Source: an uncultured Nitrosopumilaceae archaeon (GTDB lineage Archaea; Thermoproteota; Nitrososphaeria; Nitrososphaerales; Nitrosopumilaceae). From it: a DNA stretch of 43,728 bases. The stretch lies in the NCBI GenBank assembly GCA_937897875.1, contig CALCPD010000060.1, forward strand, positions 1-43,728, in the 5' to 3' direction. A program made the position numbers and the translations under genes. Each line of letters begins with the position of its first letter. The stretch's first letter is position 1. Below the pieces are notes generated by a model, which worked only from the letters and a program-made list of their open reading frames with translations, was not told where the DNA came from and ran no database searches. Below, in pieces: positions 31,854-40,874 of the stretch.

Positions 31854-32078
31854 ATGTCTGAAACTGAAAAAGATGAATTAATTGATGCCCAAAAACAAGT
31901 CATTGGAATCTTATTTGAGGTAATCAAAAGACTTCAAACAAACAACGATCTTGATGAAGAGTATTTTGAAATAATGACTGATTCTAAAGTAAATGAGAAC
32001 AGAATTCGTGCAATATTAGATGAACGAAAAGAAAATTCTAAAATTGTTGGTAGACTATTAGAACAATTGGAAACTTAA
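31854..32078 (+). CDS. Hypothetical coiled-coil protein (74 aa)
   Basis: Starts 4 bases after the HD gene stop, so very likely co-transcribed. Helical with regular charges (LIDAQKQVIGILFEVIKRLQ, RIRAILDERKENSKIVGRLL). It may be a partner of the HD hydrolase, inferred from spacing only. Confidence 0.55.
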   Translation: MSETEKDELIDAQKQVIGILFEVIKRLQTNNDLDEEYFEIMTDSKVNENRIRAILDERKENSKIVGRLLEQLET

Positions 32079-32434
32079 TTTCCGCAACCACAATCATCAT
32101 CAGAGATAATTCTCAAGTGGGCTGTTTGTTGATATTTGTCTTGAACATAACTTGAAAGATTTGTAATTCTAACACGAGGCTCTTTTACTTTCCAACTTCC
32201 CTCATTTTCAAACCAAAATTCAATTTCATCCACATCATATCTTTCTCCACTTTCAACAATACTTTTGAATATTTTTTTAATCTCATCAACTTCGGATTCA
32301 GTTAATTTTGATTTATCTTGAACAAATGTTGTAATTTCATTTAATTTGATGATTACGGGGTTTGTTAGAGGCAATATACCTACTAGGGAGGTAGTTTCTA
32401 TAACTATCTTTTGTGATGTTTTTATAACAATCAA
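32075..32434 (-). CDS. Hypothetical protein ending in DDCGCGN; start uncertain
   Basis: The frame opens with TTG at 32434, only 14 bases from the divergent ATG at 32449, and codons 1-20 are poor (ATA, CTA). TTG at 32374 (LPLTNPVIIK) is the more credible start, leaving a 74-base shared promoter and about 99 residues. The body has EFWFENEGSWKVKEPRVRIT and ends IISDDDCGCGN, a CxC tail that could bind metal. No family recognised. It overlaps the convergent gene at 31854 by 4 bases. Confidence 0.5.
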   Translation of the reverse strand: MIVIKTSQKIVIETTSLVGILPLTNPVIIKLNEITTFVQDKSKLTESEVDEIKKIFKSIVESGERYDVDEIEFWFENEGSWKVKEPRVRITNLSSYVQDKYQQTAHLRIISDDDCGCGN

Positions 32435-32448
32435 ATAATTTATTCAAT

Positions 32449-32796
32449 ATGCAATATTTTCAGGCACTAAAATTAGGTCAAAAAAGAGTTGCAGAAGCTA
32501 GAGAATATCTCAATACCTTGACAGATGGAAAAGCAATGCCTGCATTAGCACTAACTGATACCAAATCCAATGTTTGGAAACCAGTTGGTGAGGAAAATCT
32601 CTATGCATTCGTTGATGAGTCTGCAGGATTCATTTTAACTGATAATAGTGGATACATTCTAGCTTTAGTTGACAGTACTGGTTCATCTAAAACCATAGTT
32701 CAAGGTGTAACCAAACTCCAAAAAGAAAATCTAGAAAAAGCTTTTGAAAAAGATAACATACAAAAATTTGAAGGTAAGGTTATACTTCCAGTTTAA
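32449..32796 (+). CDS. Hypothetical protein (115 aa), profilin/roadblock-like impression
   Basis: Strand-rich central region (NLYAFVDESAGFILTDNSGY and ILALVDSTGSSKTIVQG), flanked by helices (YFQALKLGQKRVAEAREYL). The alternation recalls small sensor folds, by eye only. A TTTATAAC box 22-29 bases before the ATG suggests leaderless transcription. Confidence 0.55.
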   Translation: MQYFQALKLGQKRVAEAREYLNTLTDGKAMPALALTDTKSNVWKPVGEENLYAFVDESAGFILTDNSGYILALVDSTGSSKTIVQGVTKLQKENLEKAFEKDNIQKFEGKVILPV

Positions 32797-32852
32797 ATTA
32801 TTGATAGAATTTCTGTATCCCTTAAAGCCAGTGTTTATCTAATAATTCACAT

Positions 32853-33473
32853 ATGACTAAACCCGAACTTGAAAAAAGAATATTTTTACATTTGAGCAAA
32901 ATACCATTTTCAACATTTGAAGACATGAGAGAAATATTCAAATGTACAAAAAATGATTTAACTGAAATTATTGAAAAAAACACTAAAACAGATTTAGGAC
33001 CATTAGGATTTATTTTGGTAGATAGAAAAAAATCCCCATACAGATATTCCATCGAACCAACAAATTACGATACAATTCATATTCAAATAAATAATTATTT
33101 GAAAGGAATTGATAGTGTATTAAAATTATTTTATAAAAGTTTATCAAATAAATCAAATTTATTTGAAAATGATTCAGAGGACACAATTAGTCTGAGTAAG
33201 AAAGGCAGAATTACTTTGGATAGTATCAGTATGATTTTAGACCGAATTCAACAATTGTCCTTTCTTATCACACACTACAAATCAATCAATCAAATTCCAA
33301 AAAATAGAATTGAACAGTCTGATGAGGATCATCAAAAATGCCTTAACATGTATTCAAATATAATTAAAAATTTACAAAATCTCAAAAATGAAGGAAAACT
33401 CCATCAACAATCAATAGAATTACATTTGTTTAAACATCAATTTGTTGAAAATCACCTAACCCCTTCAATTTAG
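32853..33473 (+). CDS. Hypothetical protein with N-terminal winged-helix-like region (206 aa)
   Basis: Residues 4-66 look like a winged helix (ELEKRIFLHLSKIPFSTFED, EIFKCTKNDLTEIIEK, then GFILVDRKKSPYRYSIEP as wing). The rest is helical (NYLKGIDSVLKLFYKSLSNK, KCLNMYSNIIKNLQNLKNEG) and may dimerise. Function unknown; a regulator is plausible but not certain. Confidence 0.5.
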   Translation: MTKPELEKRIFLHLSKIPFSTFEDMREIFKCTKNDLTEIIEKNTKTDLGPLGFILVDRKKSPYRYSIEPTNYDTIHIQINNYLKGIDSVLKLFYKSLSNKSNLFENDSEDTISLSKKGRITLDSISMILDRIQQLSFLITHYKSINQIPKNRIEQSDEDHQKCLNMYSNIIKNLQNLKNEGKLHQQSIELHLFKHQFVENHLTPSI

Positions 33474-33531
33474 GCATGAATATTCCAGTAGGTTGGGAAT
33501 TTCCTAAATAACCATAAAAAATCACATAATT

Positions 33532-33735
33532 ATGACAAAAACAATTAGTTGTAATTTTACAGGCACAGATTGTAGTTGGTCTGCAGAATCAACAAGAAAT
33601 GATGATGAAGAATTAATGTCATTGATGAAAGAACACGTTTTAGCAGAACACAAAGAAATTGAATTGAATTCTGAAAATATTACAAATATCAAATCACTAA
33701 TCAAAGTAACTAAGAGATTCTGGTGGTGGGGGTAA
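33532..33735 (+). CDS. DUF1059-like small protein ending in FWWWG (67 aa)
   Basis: Paralogue of the gene at 28780. Cysteines C7 and C14 and W16 align (TISCNFTGTDCSWS), as do KEHVLAEHKEIELN and the helix NITNIKSLIK. The last residues are RFWWWG and then the stop. The last bases (tggtggtggg) code three consecutive Trp/Gly codons and stand out from the AT-rich surroundings. Confidence 0.65.
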   Translation: MTKTISCNFTGTDCSWSAESTRNDDEELMSLMKEHVLAEHKEIELNSENITNIKSLIKVTKRFWWWG

Positions 33736-33773
33736 GAATTTTTGGCAGTGAAAACCCAAAACTTATTGAATTT

Positions 33774-34556
33774 TTATTCTAAAAGATAATCTGGATTCTT
33801 CTTACAAACATCTTTCATTATTTCATAAGTTTCTTTTTTCCATAAATTATCTTCAATACTTCTAAACTCCCTCATCATTTTAGGAAACATCTTTGTTAAT
33901 GCAAGCTCCATTTCACTAGCCTGTTTTTGATAATCTGATTTTTTAGCTCTATTCATTCTTGGTATGACTTCAAGAGAGTTTGTTTCTTTGTTAGTATCAT
34001 TCATGTTTTGTAATAGTTTTCTTTTGACTTGTTCTGAAAATTTAGCAGAATTAAGATTATTCTCAAAAGCCAAAGCATTTCTTAACCATGTTTCTTGATT
34101 TTCTGCTTTGTTTCTTCTTCTGTAACTTGCAAGTATTGTTTCTAAAGAGATTAAACCAAACTTGAATATTAATTCAGAAATATCATTTTCAGATTTAGTA
34201 AAATATTGTTTTATTTTGGCTAATTCTGATTTCTCAACGTGTAATTGATTAATCATATAGGAAGTGAAATCTTTGTATGCATATCCTTCAAACTGCGCAG
34301 TAAATTTTTCTATATCGTCAACCAGATATCTAGGATCTTTTGGTTTAGCAACTGAATTTTTAATTATGCCCTCTTCTTCTAATTGTTTTAAAATTTTAGC
34401 AACTCCAAATGTGGTATAATTGGTATCAATACTTCTATGAATTTCTGCTTGACCTACTGCATTTGATTTATCTTTTAACATGAATAGAATTATTTTGTCA
34501 ATAACTGATTCAGTTGATTCACCTTTTGTTAATGATTTAGAAACTTTAGTTGCCAT
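33774..34556 (-). CDS. Winged-helix-like hypothetical protein (260 aa)
   Basis: Residues 18-77 fit a winged helix-turn-helix: VIDKIILFMLKDKSNAVGQA, EIHRSIDTNYTTFGVAKILK, QLEEEGIIKNSVAKPKDPRY. The remaining 180 residues are helical and basic (RNKAENQETWLRNALAFENN, KRKLLQNMNDTNKETNS). It could be a DNA-binding regulator; no known family was recognised. Divergence from the DUF1059-like gene is absent; they are convergent with 38 bases between stops. Confidence 0.55.
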   Translation of the reverse strand: MATKVSKSLTKGESTESVIDKIILFMLKDKSNAVGQAEIHRSIDTNYTTFGVAKILKQLEEEGIIKNSVAKPKDPRYLVDDIEKFTAQFEGYAYKDFTSYMINQLHVEKSELAKIKQYFTKSENDISELIFKFGLISLETILASYRRRNKAENQETWLRNALAFENNLNSAKFSEQVKRKLLQNMNDTNKETNSLEVIPRMNRAKKSDYQKQASEMELALTKMFPKMMREFRSIEDNLWKKETYEIMKDVCKKNPDYLLE

Positions 34557-34602
34557 ATCAATATAACAACAATAGTTGCCAGTATAAGCAGATTGTGCCT
34601 AT

Positions 34603-34905
34603 TTACTTCAATTTTTCTAAATCTTGAGATTTGTTTGAACAATCTAAGCAAATAGAATATGTTTGATCTCCTTGTGCATATTCTAAAATTATCTCTTCTT
34701 GTGATTTTCCGTCATCTTTTCCTCTACCCATTGCCATAAAGAAATCAAGAATACACTCAGCGCATACTAAATTATCATCTTGATTGTGCCTGGTTGGCTT
34801 TATTCCCAACTCTTGAACATGATGGCAAGTTTGGACTATTTTATGACCTTTCAAAGATTCATTCGTTTCATGTTCCTTTTCCATATCTGCACTACGTCTT
34901 GCCAT
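34603..34905 (-). CDS. Cys/His zinc-binding hypothetical protein (100 aa)
   Basis: Contains CHH (27-29), CAEC (48-51) and CLDC (86-89), which can make one or two zinc sites. The N-terminus is acidic with a run of Ser/Glu, and SICLDCSNKS lies near the end. It is followed on the same strand by the wHTH-like gene 46 bases downstream, so they may form a unit. Confidence 0.6.
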   Translation of the reverse strand: MARRSADMEKEHETNESLKGHKIVQTCHHVQELGIKPTRHNQDDNLVCAECILDFFMAMGRGKDDGKSQEEIILEYAQGDQTYSICLDCSNKSQDLEKLK

Positions 34906-34963
34906 GATTATCTGATGGATATTACACTAAAAAAAGACATTCCAGCTAACGTTTTTTGCCAAT

Positions 34964-35380
34964 CTACTGTTTTTCTGCAAGTTCTTTCATTGCTTGTACT
35001 CCATGAATTAGAATTTGAGGGAGTTTAGTCTCTAATTCTCTGGCTTGTGACGTTATTGGAATCCAATTCTGTTCATAAATTAGTGTCAATTTTCCATCAT
35101 AACCCTCTACCTTGTTGAGAAAATAACCCGTAAACATAGAATTTTCAATCAGATCAAATCTCACTATTTTATTTTGTTCATCAATGGTAATTTTTTCTTT
35201 AATCATCATACCAAGTGCTTGGATTTGTCGTAAAACACCATCATCATATTTTTCTAAAATATCTACATGAGTAATTTCTTTAATTGTTTTATCTGGATGA
35301 TGGACTTTGTCTAGTAATAAAACCCATAATGTTTCAAATGTAGAATTTACCTGTTCACTATGAGAGATTTGCATTTTCAA
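34964..35380 (-). CDS. DUF1857-like (SRPBCC/START-fold) protein (138 aa)
   Basis: Matches the DUF1857 layout as I know it: HSEQVNSTFETLWVLLLDKV, HVDILEKYDDGVLRQIQALG, then KITIDEQNKIVRFDLI and KLTLIYEQNW with a terminal helix. The SRPBCC fold binds hydrophobic ligands or acts as a polyketide-aromatase-like enzyme. No neighbour hints at the ligand. Confidence 0.65.
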   Translation of the reverse strand: MKMQISHSEQVNSTFETLWVLLLDKVHHPDKTIKEITHVDILEKYDDGVLRQIQALGMMIKEKITIDEQNKIVRFDLIENSMFTGYFLNKVEGYDGKLTLIYEQNWIPITSQARELETKLPQILIHGVQAMKELAEKQ

Positions 35381-35784
35381 ATATTATTTTTTCTTTAGTA
35401 ATTAAAATTTCACTCTAAATCTTTTTTAATTTTATTAATTCCATCCTCAGATAATTCTCCACTAGGTTATCTTTTTTTCAATATTTCTAAGGATGAGTAT
35501 TTTTAATTAATTTTGGTAGAAAAAGAAATGAGAAGAATCCTCATTCCTCTCAAGTCTAATAACAGCATGTACGGGTGTGTAAACTCGCTGTATGATGTAT
35601 GTTGAATCAAGATCTAAAAAAAGTCTCTCCGTCCTAGAATTCGAAACAGAGTAAGAATAATCCTTTTTTAAATTCAGAATAATTTATGGAAATGTATGCC
35701 TAAATTTACTAAGTTACACAGTCGTGGGTTTTGTTAATAAAATATGAGTAAAACCTTTAGTTATGATTATGAAATAGTAAGAAA
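35381..35784. other. 404-base gap with a candidate structured RNA
   Basis: No convincing ORF. The middle, about 35520-35670, is less AT-rich than its flanks. Plus-strand hairpins are AATGAG/CTCATT (35527-35532, 35540-35545) and ACAGC/GCTGT (35562-35566, 35587-35591). On the minus strand a 5-pair hairpin (35651-35627, CTCTG/CGGAG with one G-U) is followed 4 bases later by seven Ts (35622-35616), like a terminator; on the plus strand a T6 run is at 35664-35669. The flanks look like promoter DNA for the TIGR00300 gene. Both orientations are possible. Confidence 0.4.
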
Positions 35785-37011
35785 ATGAGTAAATTCTCCC
35801 AGGAAATTGAAGTTAGTGGACATCTAATAGACTCCTCAATCCTAACTAAGATTTTTGATAAAATCATGGATTTGAAAGGAGAGTTTAATGTTGAAGAAAT
35901 TGATATTGGAACAAAGAAAAAGGATCATTCCTATGCAAGATTAACAGTTACCGGAAAAGACCAGTCTCATTTGGATGAAATTCTAAAAACAATATACCGT
36001 GAAGGAGCAGTGTCAAAAATTCAAAAAGAAATCAAGTTAAAAAAATCACCAAAAAATTATGTCATGCCAGACAACTTTTACAGTACCACAAATAATCACA
36101 CTCAAGTTTTTCTCAAAGGAAAATGGGTTACAGTTGAAAATATGATGATGGACAAATGTATTGTCGTAAAAGGAAACAAGGCATTTTGTGTTCCAGTAAG
36201 AGATGTGAAAAAAGCTGATCAAATTATTGTTGGTGAAGATGGAGTTAAAATTACCCCACCAGAACGTCCAAGAGAAGGAGTAAATGTATTTGAATTCATG
36301 GGAAGTTCAAGTTCCAGTGAAAGACCAACTCAACATATTGCAAAACAAGTAGCTGATGACATTTACAATACAAAAAAGAAAGGTGGAAAAATTGTAATCG
36401 TTGGTGGTCCTGCAATTGTACACACTGGCGCTGATGATTCAGTATCTGAATTGATTAGATCAGGTTACATTGATGGGGTTTTGGCAGGAAATGCACTTGC
36501 TGTTCATGATATTGAATATGCAACCCTTGGAACATCACTAGGAATGAATGTCAAAGATGCCACATTAGCATACCATGGTCATAGAAATCACATGGATACC
36601 ATAAATGCTGTTTTCAAGGCAGGGTCAATTGCCAACATGGTTAAGACTAAAAAATTGACTAAAGGAATAATGTATGAATGTGTGAAAAATAATATTCCTT
36701 TTGTTTTAGCAGGTTCAATTCGTGATGATGGACCATTACCTGATGTAATTACTGATGTTGCAGAGGCTCAAAGACAATACAAGAAAGTTCTCAAAGGTGT
36801 AGATATGGTAATTATGATTTCTACTATGCTTCACTCTATTGCTACTGGAAATATGCTACCAGCTAGTGTGAAGGTAATTGTTGTCGATATTAGCCAGCCA
36901 ACAGTAACTAAATTGATGGATAGAGGCACATGGCAAGCACTTGGAATTGTATCTGATGTGGGTGCATTTTTGCCAATGGTTGCTCAACAAATCAAAAAAA
37001 GATCCAAATAA
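35785..37011 (+). CDS. TIGR00300-family protein (archaeal ornithine cyclodeaminase-type)
   Basis: Homologous in layout to the C-terminal half of cyanobacterial AgrE/ArgZ and to the archaeal ornithine cyclodeaminase that makes proline from ornithine. The N-terminal LOR/SDH-type domain covers residues 1-95 (EIEVSGHLIDSSILTKIFDK). The NAD-binding part includes KIVIVGGPAIVHTGADDS (202-219) and NALAVHDIEYATLGTSLG. Length 408 fits. Assignment to cyclodeaminase is from family knowledge; the exact reaction in this organism is not shown. Confidence 0.85.
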   Translation: MSKFSQEIEVSGHLIDSSILTKIFDKIMDLKGEFNVEEIDIGTKKKDHSYARLTVTGKDQSHLDEILKTIYREGAVSKIQKEIKLKKSPKNYVMPDNFYSTTNNHTQVFLKGKWVTVENMMMDKCIVVKGNKAFCVPVRDVKKADQIIVGEDGVKITPPERPREGVNVFEFMGSSSSSERPTQHIAKQVADDIYNTKKKGGKIVIVGGPAIVHTGADDSVSELIRSGYIDGVLAGNALAVHDIEYATLGTSLGMNVKDATLAYHGHRNHMDTINAVFKAGSIANMVKTKKLTKGIMYECVKNNIPFVLAGSIRDDGPLPDVITDVAEAQRQYKKVLKGVDMVIMISTMLHSIATGNMLPASVKVIVVDISQPTVTKLMDRGTWQALGIVSDVGAFLPMVAQQIKKRSK

Positions 37012-37020
37012 TTTCATTAA

Positions 37021-38331
37021 TTATTGATTTTTAATATCTTCAAAAAATCTTGCAATCATCTTGATTCCCCCTACTGTTTTTGGGGCATTATTTACTACAA
37101 ATTCAGTTCGTTCTGAATGAGTCTTTGGTTTTTGATTTTTGTAATTCTCATACACTTTACCTCCATCATAATCAACATACGCAATTCTTGCACTATAGTC
37201 AGTTCTTTCTAAAACTAAGCTGTCTCCCCCTACTATTGCAGTATGATATGGATGAACCATTAGGGATTCAGATAATTTTTGAGATGTGGAAATTTTTGCT
37301 TTTTGTAAATCTGTGGCAAATGCATTAAAATCAGCTAAAAGATAGAATGTCGCATCAGGTTTTGTTGCTTTAACTCCATCAATTTCTAATAATTTATCGT
37401 GAGTATATTCACCCATTATGTGATGTATGTTTCTAGTAATCTCAAAATACTCATCCATCTCCTTGCTTATTTCAAATCCTGCAACTGCTGCATGCTGAAT
37501 TGGGGTAGATACTGCAGTGTATTCAGTAGCTAGAATTTTTTTAAATTGAGCTTTCAAATCAACTGCATGTTGTGGAAACACAACATATCCCAATCTATAT
37601 CCCCCTGAAGCATGTGATTTTGATAATCCATTTGTGACAAATGTTCCTTCAGGATAAATTTTTCCCATACTTACAAATTTAGAAAAATTAAAGGTGGTTT
37701 GAGCATAAATTTCATCAGAGATTACTGCAATGTTTTGCTCCCTACATACATCAGCAATTTCTTCTAATTCCAATTGATCATACAGTAATCCTGTAGGGTT
37801 GTTTGGATTATTCAAAATTAGGATTTTTTGTCTGTCTTGTAATCTTAATGCTAATTTTCGTAAATCATTAGGGGATATTTTCTTATTTGCTCTAGTTGAT
37901 AACATATGATAATTTTTTTGCAAGAATCTAATTTGTGGTAGATATCCTAACCATGCGGGAGTTGGTAAAATTACTGTTCCATGTAAAATTTCCAAAAGAT
38001 TGAAGATTAGTTCCTTAGTTCCAGGACCTACATAGATACGTTCAGGGGCCACATCCATGCCAAAATAATGTTTGTTGTATTTTGAAATAGCATTTCGTAA
38101 TTCTGGTATTCCTGGAACTGCTGCATATTCCCCTTTGTTTGAATTTTTGATTAATGCCTCTTGCATTATTGTTGGTACTTGGAATGGAGATTGACCAAAC
38201 GCAAATCCATAAAAACCAAAACCACACTCCGGATGAGCACAATCTGAATGAAATTCTTGTAAAAATGTGTTTAATTTGAGATTTTCAGGCATTTCAATGT
38301 CTTCGACTTGCTGATCAACTATGAATTTCAA
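37021..38331 (-). CDS. Class I/II PLP-dependent aminotransferase
   Basis: Fold-type I aminotransferase: NNPNNPTG (174-181), D206 in VISDEIYAQT, Schiff-base lysine K238 in NGLSKSHASGGYRLG, and R246 for carboxylate binding. The N-terminal DCAHPECGFGFYGFAFGQ region is unusual and holds two cysteines. The 436 residues are long for aspartate aminotransferases, and the substrate is unknown. It lies convergent to the TIGR00300 gene with 9 bases between stops. Confidence 0.87.
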   Translation of the reverse strand: MKFIVDQQVEDIEMPENLKLNTFLQEFHSDCAHPECGFGFYGFAFGQSPFQVPTIMQEALIKNSNKGEYAAVPGIPELRNAISKYNKHYFGMDVAPERIYVGPGTKELIFNLLEILHGTVILPTPAWLGYLPQIRFLQKNYHMLSTRANKKISPNDLRKLALRLQDRQKILILNNPNNPTGLLYDQLELEEIADVCREQNIAVISDEIYAQTTFNFSKFVSMGKIYPEGTFVTNGLSKSHASGGYRLGYVVFPQHAVDLKAQFKKILATEYTAVSTPIQHAAVAGFEISKEMDEYFEITRNIHHIMGEYTHDKLLEIDGVKATKPDATFYLLADFNAFATDLQKAKISTSQKLSESLMVHPYHTAIVGGDSLVLERTDYSARIAYVDYDGGKVYENYKNQKPKTHSERTEFVVNNAPKTVGGIKMIARFFEDIKNQ

Positions 38332-38474
38332 TAATTCATTTTATCTTGGTTTCATTTAGCCATTTAATGTGAAATAGAAAATATCAAAGAGGTAGATTTT
38401 CTAAACCTAAATTCATTTTCATATCACAAATTTTTCAATAATAATACATCCATAAAATGTACTTTTGAAAATTA

Positions 38475-38630
38475 TCACAAACGATAACTAGGTCTCTTTA
38501 AACTCTCATTTCCTTTGAAAATTAGTTCTTTTTTTGATTCTACTGTTAACTGTTTTACAGTATTCAATGATTCAATTTTCTTTTGAAAATCTACAATAAT
38601 TTTCTCGCTATTTGTTGATGAAATCATCAT
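38475..38630 (-). CDS. Small basic helical protein (51 aa)
   Basis: ATG at 38630 (a second ATG is 3 bases further in), TGA at 38477-38475. Amphipathic, basic (SEKIIVDFQKKIESLNTVKQ, then ESKKELIFKGNESLKRPSYR). It precedes the aminotransferase by 143 bases on the same strand. Function unknown. Confidence 0.5.
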   Translation of the reverse strand: MMISSTNSEKIIVDFQKKIESLNTVKQLTVESKKELIFKGNESLKRPSYRL

Positions 38631-38792
38631 AGTATTATGTCATCTAAATTATTTAAAATTATAATTCTAAAATATTTGAATTTATTTCATTTTGTTAAAA
38701 AATTGAATTACAATCAAACAAACGATCATTTTTTCAAAACTATTCTTTTATCTTATAATATTGTATTATTGTCAGATAGAAATCAAATAATT

Positions 38793-38863
38793 CCAAAACA
38801 TTGCACGGTATGTTGTAAAACTAGTGTGGTGCTAGTTACCCGTTGGTAACCATGTGGTTTTGG
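38793..38863. repeat. Nested inverted repeats, candidate structured RNA or terminator
   Basis: Outer stem CCAAAAC (38793-38799) with GTTTTGG (38857-38863). It encloses AACTAG/CTAGTT (38819-38824, 38832-38837, loop 7) and GTTACC/GGTAAC (38835-38840, 38845-38850, loop CGTT). The two inner hairpins share three bases, so they compete or form a branched fold. It lies 37 bases beyond the stop of the acyl-CoA synthetase gene and so could end that transcript. Confidence 0.5.
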
Positions 38864-38900
38864 TTTTCTATCGGTTTTATTTTTAAAATAATACTAGAAA

Positions 38901-40829
38901 TTAAATTTTGAATTTGTCAATTTCCTTTAAAATATCTGGATTTTCTAAAGAGGATAAATCGCCCAAAGGATTTCCTGTTAATTTTGCTTTTAATAGTCTA
39001 CGCATAATTTTGCCAGTTCGTGTTTTTGGTAAATCTGATAATTGGAAAATTAATTTTGGTTTTGCAATCTTTCCAATTTTTTTGTTAATATGTTCAATAA
39101 TATCTGCTTCCAGATTAACTTCATTTTTATTTTCAGGTACAAAAAATACCACAATTGCTTCTCCAGTTAATTCATCAGGAATAGAAATAGATGCTGCATC
39201 TGAAATTTTATTGTGAGAAATTACTGTATGTTCAATTTCAGATGTACTCATTCTGTGACCTGATACATTGATCACATCATCAGCTCTACCTTTCATGTAC
39301 CACAAATTATCATCATCTGCAAGAACATAATCTCCATGAAACCATATATTTTCAAATTTTGACCAATAGGTTTCAAGATATCTCTCATCATCATTCAACA
39401 ATCCTCGAGTCATTGCAGGCCACGGTTGTTTTATTATTAGATATCCATTATTGCCTCGAATTGGATTACCATCTTCATCAACTATGTCTAGGTCCATTCC
39501 GGGTACTGGAATACCTACAGTTGATGGTTTTAGTTTCATTCCGGGAAATACAGATAACATTGCACCACCAATTTCTGTTCCTCCAGACAAATTCATTATG
39601 GGGATTTTTTTGTTTCCAACCTTTTCAAAAAGCCACCACCATGAATCCTCATCTAATGGCTCTCCCGTGGTGGGAATATTTTGTAATGTATCTAAAGAAT
39701 ATTTTTCTAAAGGTTTTGCATTAATTTTTTTAAATAATCTCACAGCAGTTGGAGATATTCCAAATATTGTTGCTTTGTATTTGGACAATATTTCCCATAC
39801 TCTGTCTGAATTTGGAAAATCAAGGGCACCATCGTAAATAATGGCATTTGAACCTGTTAATAGTAGACCATATACGTTCCAAACTAGTCCTGTTATCCAA
39901 CCAATATCTGCAGGCCAAAATAATCTATCATTTTCACCCATATTCACCAAATATGATGCCTGATGACCTGCAAAAACAGAGAAACCCCCATGGGTGTGTA
40001 AGACTCCTTTGGGTTTTCCCGTAGTTCCAGACGTATACAATATGAATAATGGATCTTCAGAATCCATGATTTCAGTGCTACAAGAATTACTTTGATTTAA
40101 AATTAAATTATCATAAAATTCAATTTTGTTTGATTTTTCATATTGGTCAATTCCTTTGTATGGTACAACAACAATTTTTTCAATATTTGTATCAACAATT
40201 GCATTTTCTACAATTGTTTTTTGAGATATTGATTTCCCCTTTCGATGAAACCCATCTGAGGTTAACAGTATTTTTGCCTTACAATCTTGTAATCTAATTT
40301 GTAATGATTCTGAACTATATCCTGAAAAAATAATGGTTTGTACTGCACCAATTTTAGCTGCTGCAAGTATTGATATTACTGCCTCCTCTATCATGGGTAA
40401 ATAAATTGCAATTACGTCTCCCTTTTTTACTCCCAAGGATTTTAAACCATTTGCAAATTTTGAAACTTTTGAGTTTAATTCAAAATAAGATAATTTTGTT
40501 TGAATTCCATCTTCTGAAATAAAATCATATGCAATTTTTTCAGGAGTTTTTTTTGTAAATTTTTCTACAGATGATTTATAGATGTTAGTTTTACCGTTGA
40601 CAAACCATTTTGCCCATGCAATACCATTTGATGTATCTAGTGTTTTTGTATATGGTTCATCCCAAACTATCCCAATATCTTCATCCACAGATTCCCAAAA
40701 CCATTCTAAATTATTTTTTGATTTAATGCATAATTCATCTAATGATGATATTTCATGTTTTTTCATAAATTTGTAAATATTAGAATTTTGATATTGCTCC
40801 TCATTTGGAATAAATTCAAAATTTGACAA
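38901..40829 (-). CDS. AMP-forming acyl-CoA (acetyl-/propionyl-CoA-like) synthetase
   Basis: ANL-superfamily enzyme activating a carboxylic acid to acyl-CoA through acyl-AMP. The P-loop-like YTSGTTGKPKGVLHTHGG starts at about residue 265; TTGEPLDEDSWWW and GRADDVINVSGHRM follow, and the catalytic, acetylatable lysine is K607 in LPKTRTGKIMRR. At 642 residues it is Acs-size. In ammonia-oxidizing archaea such enzymes salvage acetate or short acids; the exact acid (acetate, propionate, 3-hydroxypropionate) cannot be decided by eye. Confidence 0.9.
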   Translation of the reverse strand: MSNFEFIPNEEQYQNSNIYKFMKKHEISSLDELCIKSKNNLEWFWESVDEDIGIVWDEPYTKTLDTSNGIAWAKWFVNGKTNIYKSSVEKFTKKTPEKIAYDFISEDGIQTKLSYFELNSKVSKFANGLKSLGVKKGDVIAIYLPMIEEAVISILAAAKIGAVQTIIFSGYSSESLQIRLQDCKAKILLTSDGFHRKGKSISQKTIVENAIVDTNIEKIVVVPYKGIDQYEKSNKIEFYDNLILNQSNSCSTEIMDSEDPLFILYTSGTTGKPKGVLHTHGGFSVFAGHQASYLVNMGENDRLFWPADIGWITGLVWNVYGLLLTGSNAIIYDGALDFPNSDRVWEILSKYKATIFGISPTAVRLFKKINAKPLEKYSLDTLQNIPTTGEPLDEDSWWWLFEKVGNKKIPIMNLSGGTEIGGAMLSVFPGMKLKPSTVGIPVPGMDLDIVDEDGNPIRGNNGYLIIKQPWPAMTRGLLNDDERYLETYWSKFENIWFHGDYVLADDDNLWYMKGRADDVINVSGHRMSTSEIEHTVISHNKISDAASISIPDELTGEAIVVFFVPENKNEVNLEADIIEHINKKIGKIAKPKLIFQLSDLPKTRTGKIMRRLLKAKLTGNPLGDLSSLENPDILKEIDKFKI

Positions 40830-40874
40830 GTTTCATTTTTTTCAACACTCCAGACGGTAAAAAGATTTTTTAAT

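Noticed and set aside
38637-38849. 70-codon plus-strand frame (MSSKLFKIIIL...)
   Set aside because: Starts 6 bases from the start of the divergent small gene at 38630, leaving no promoter space. Its end lies in the nested inverted repeat, and the composition looks random.
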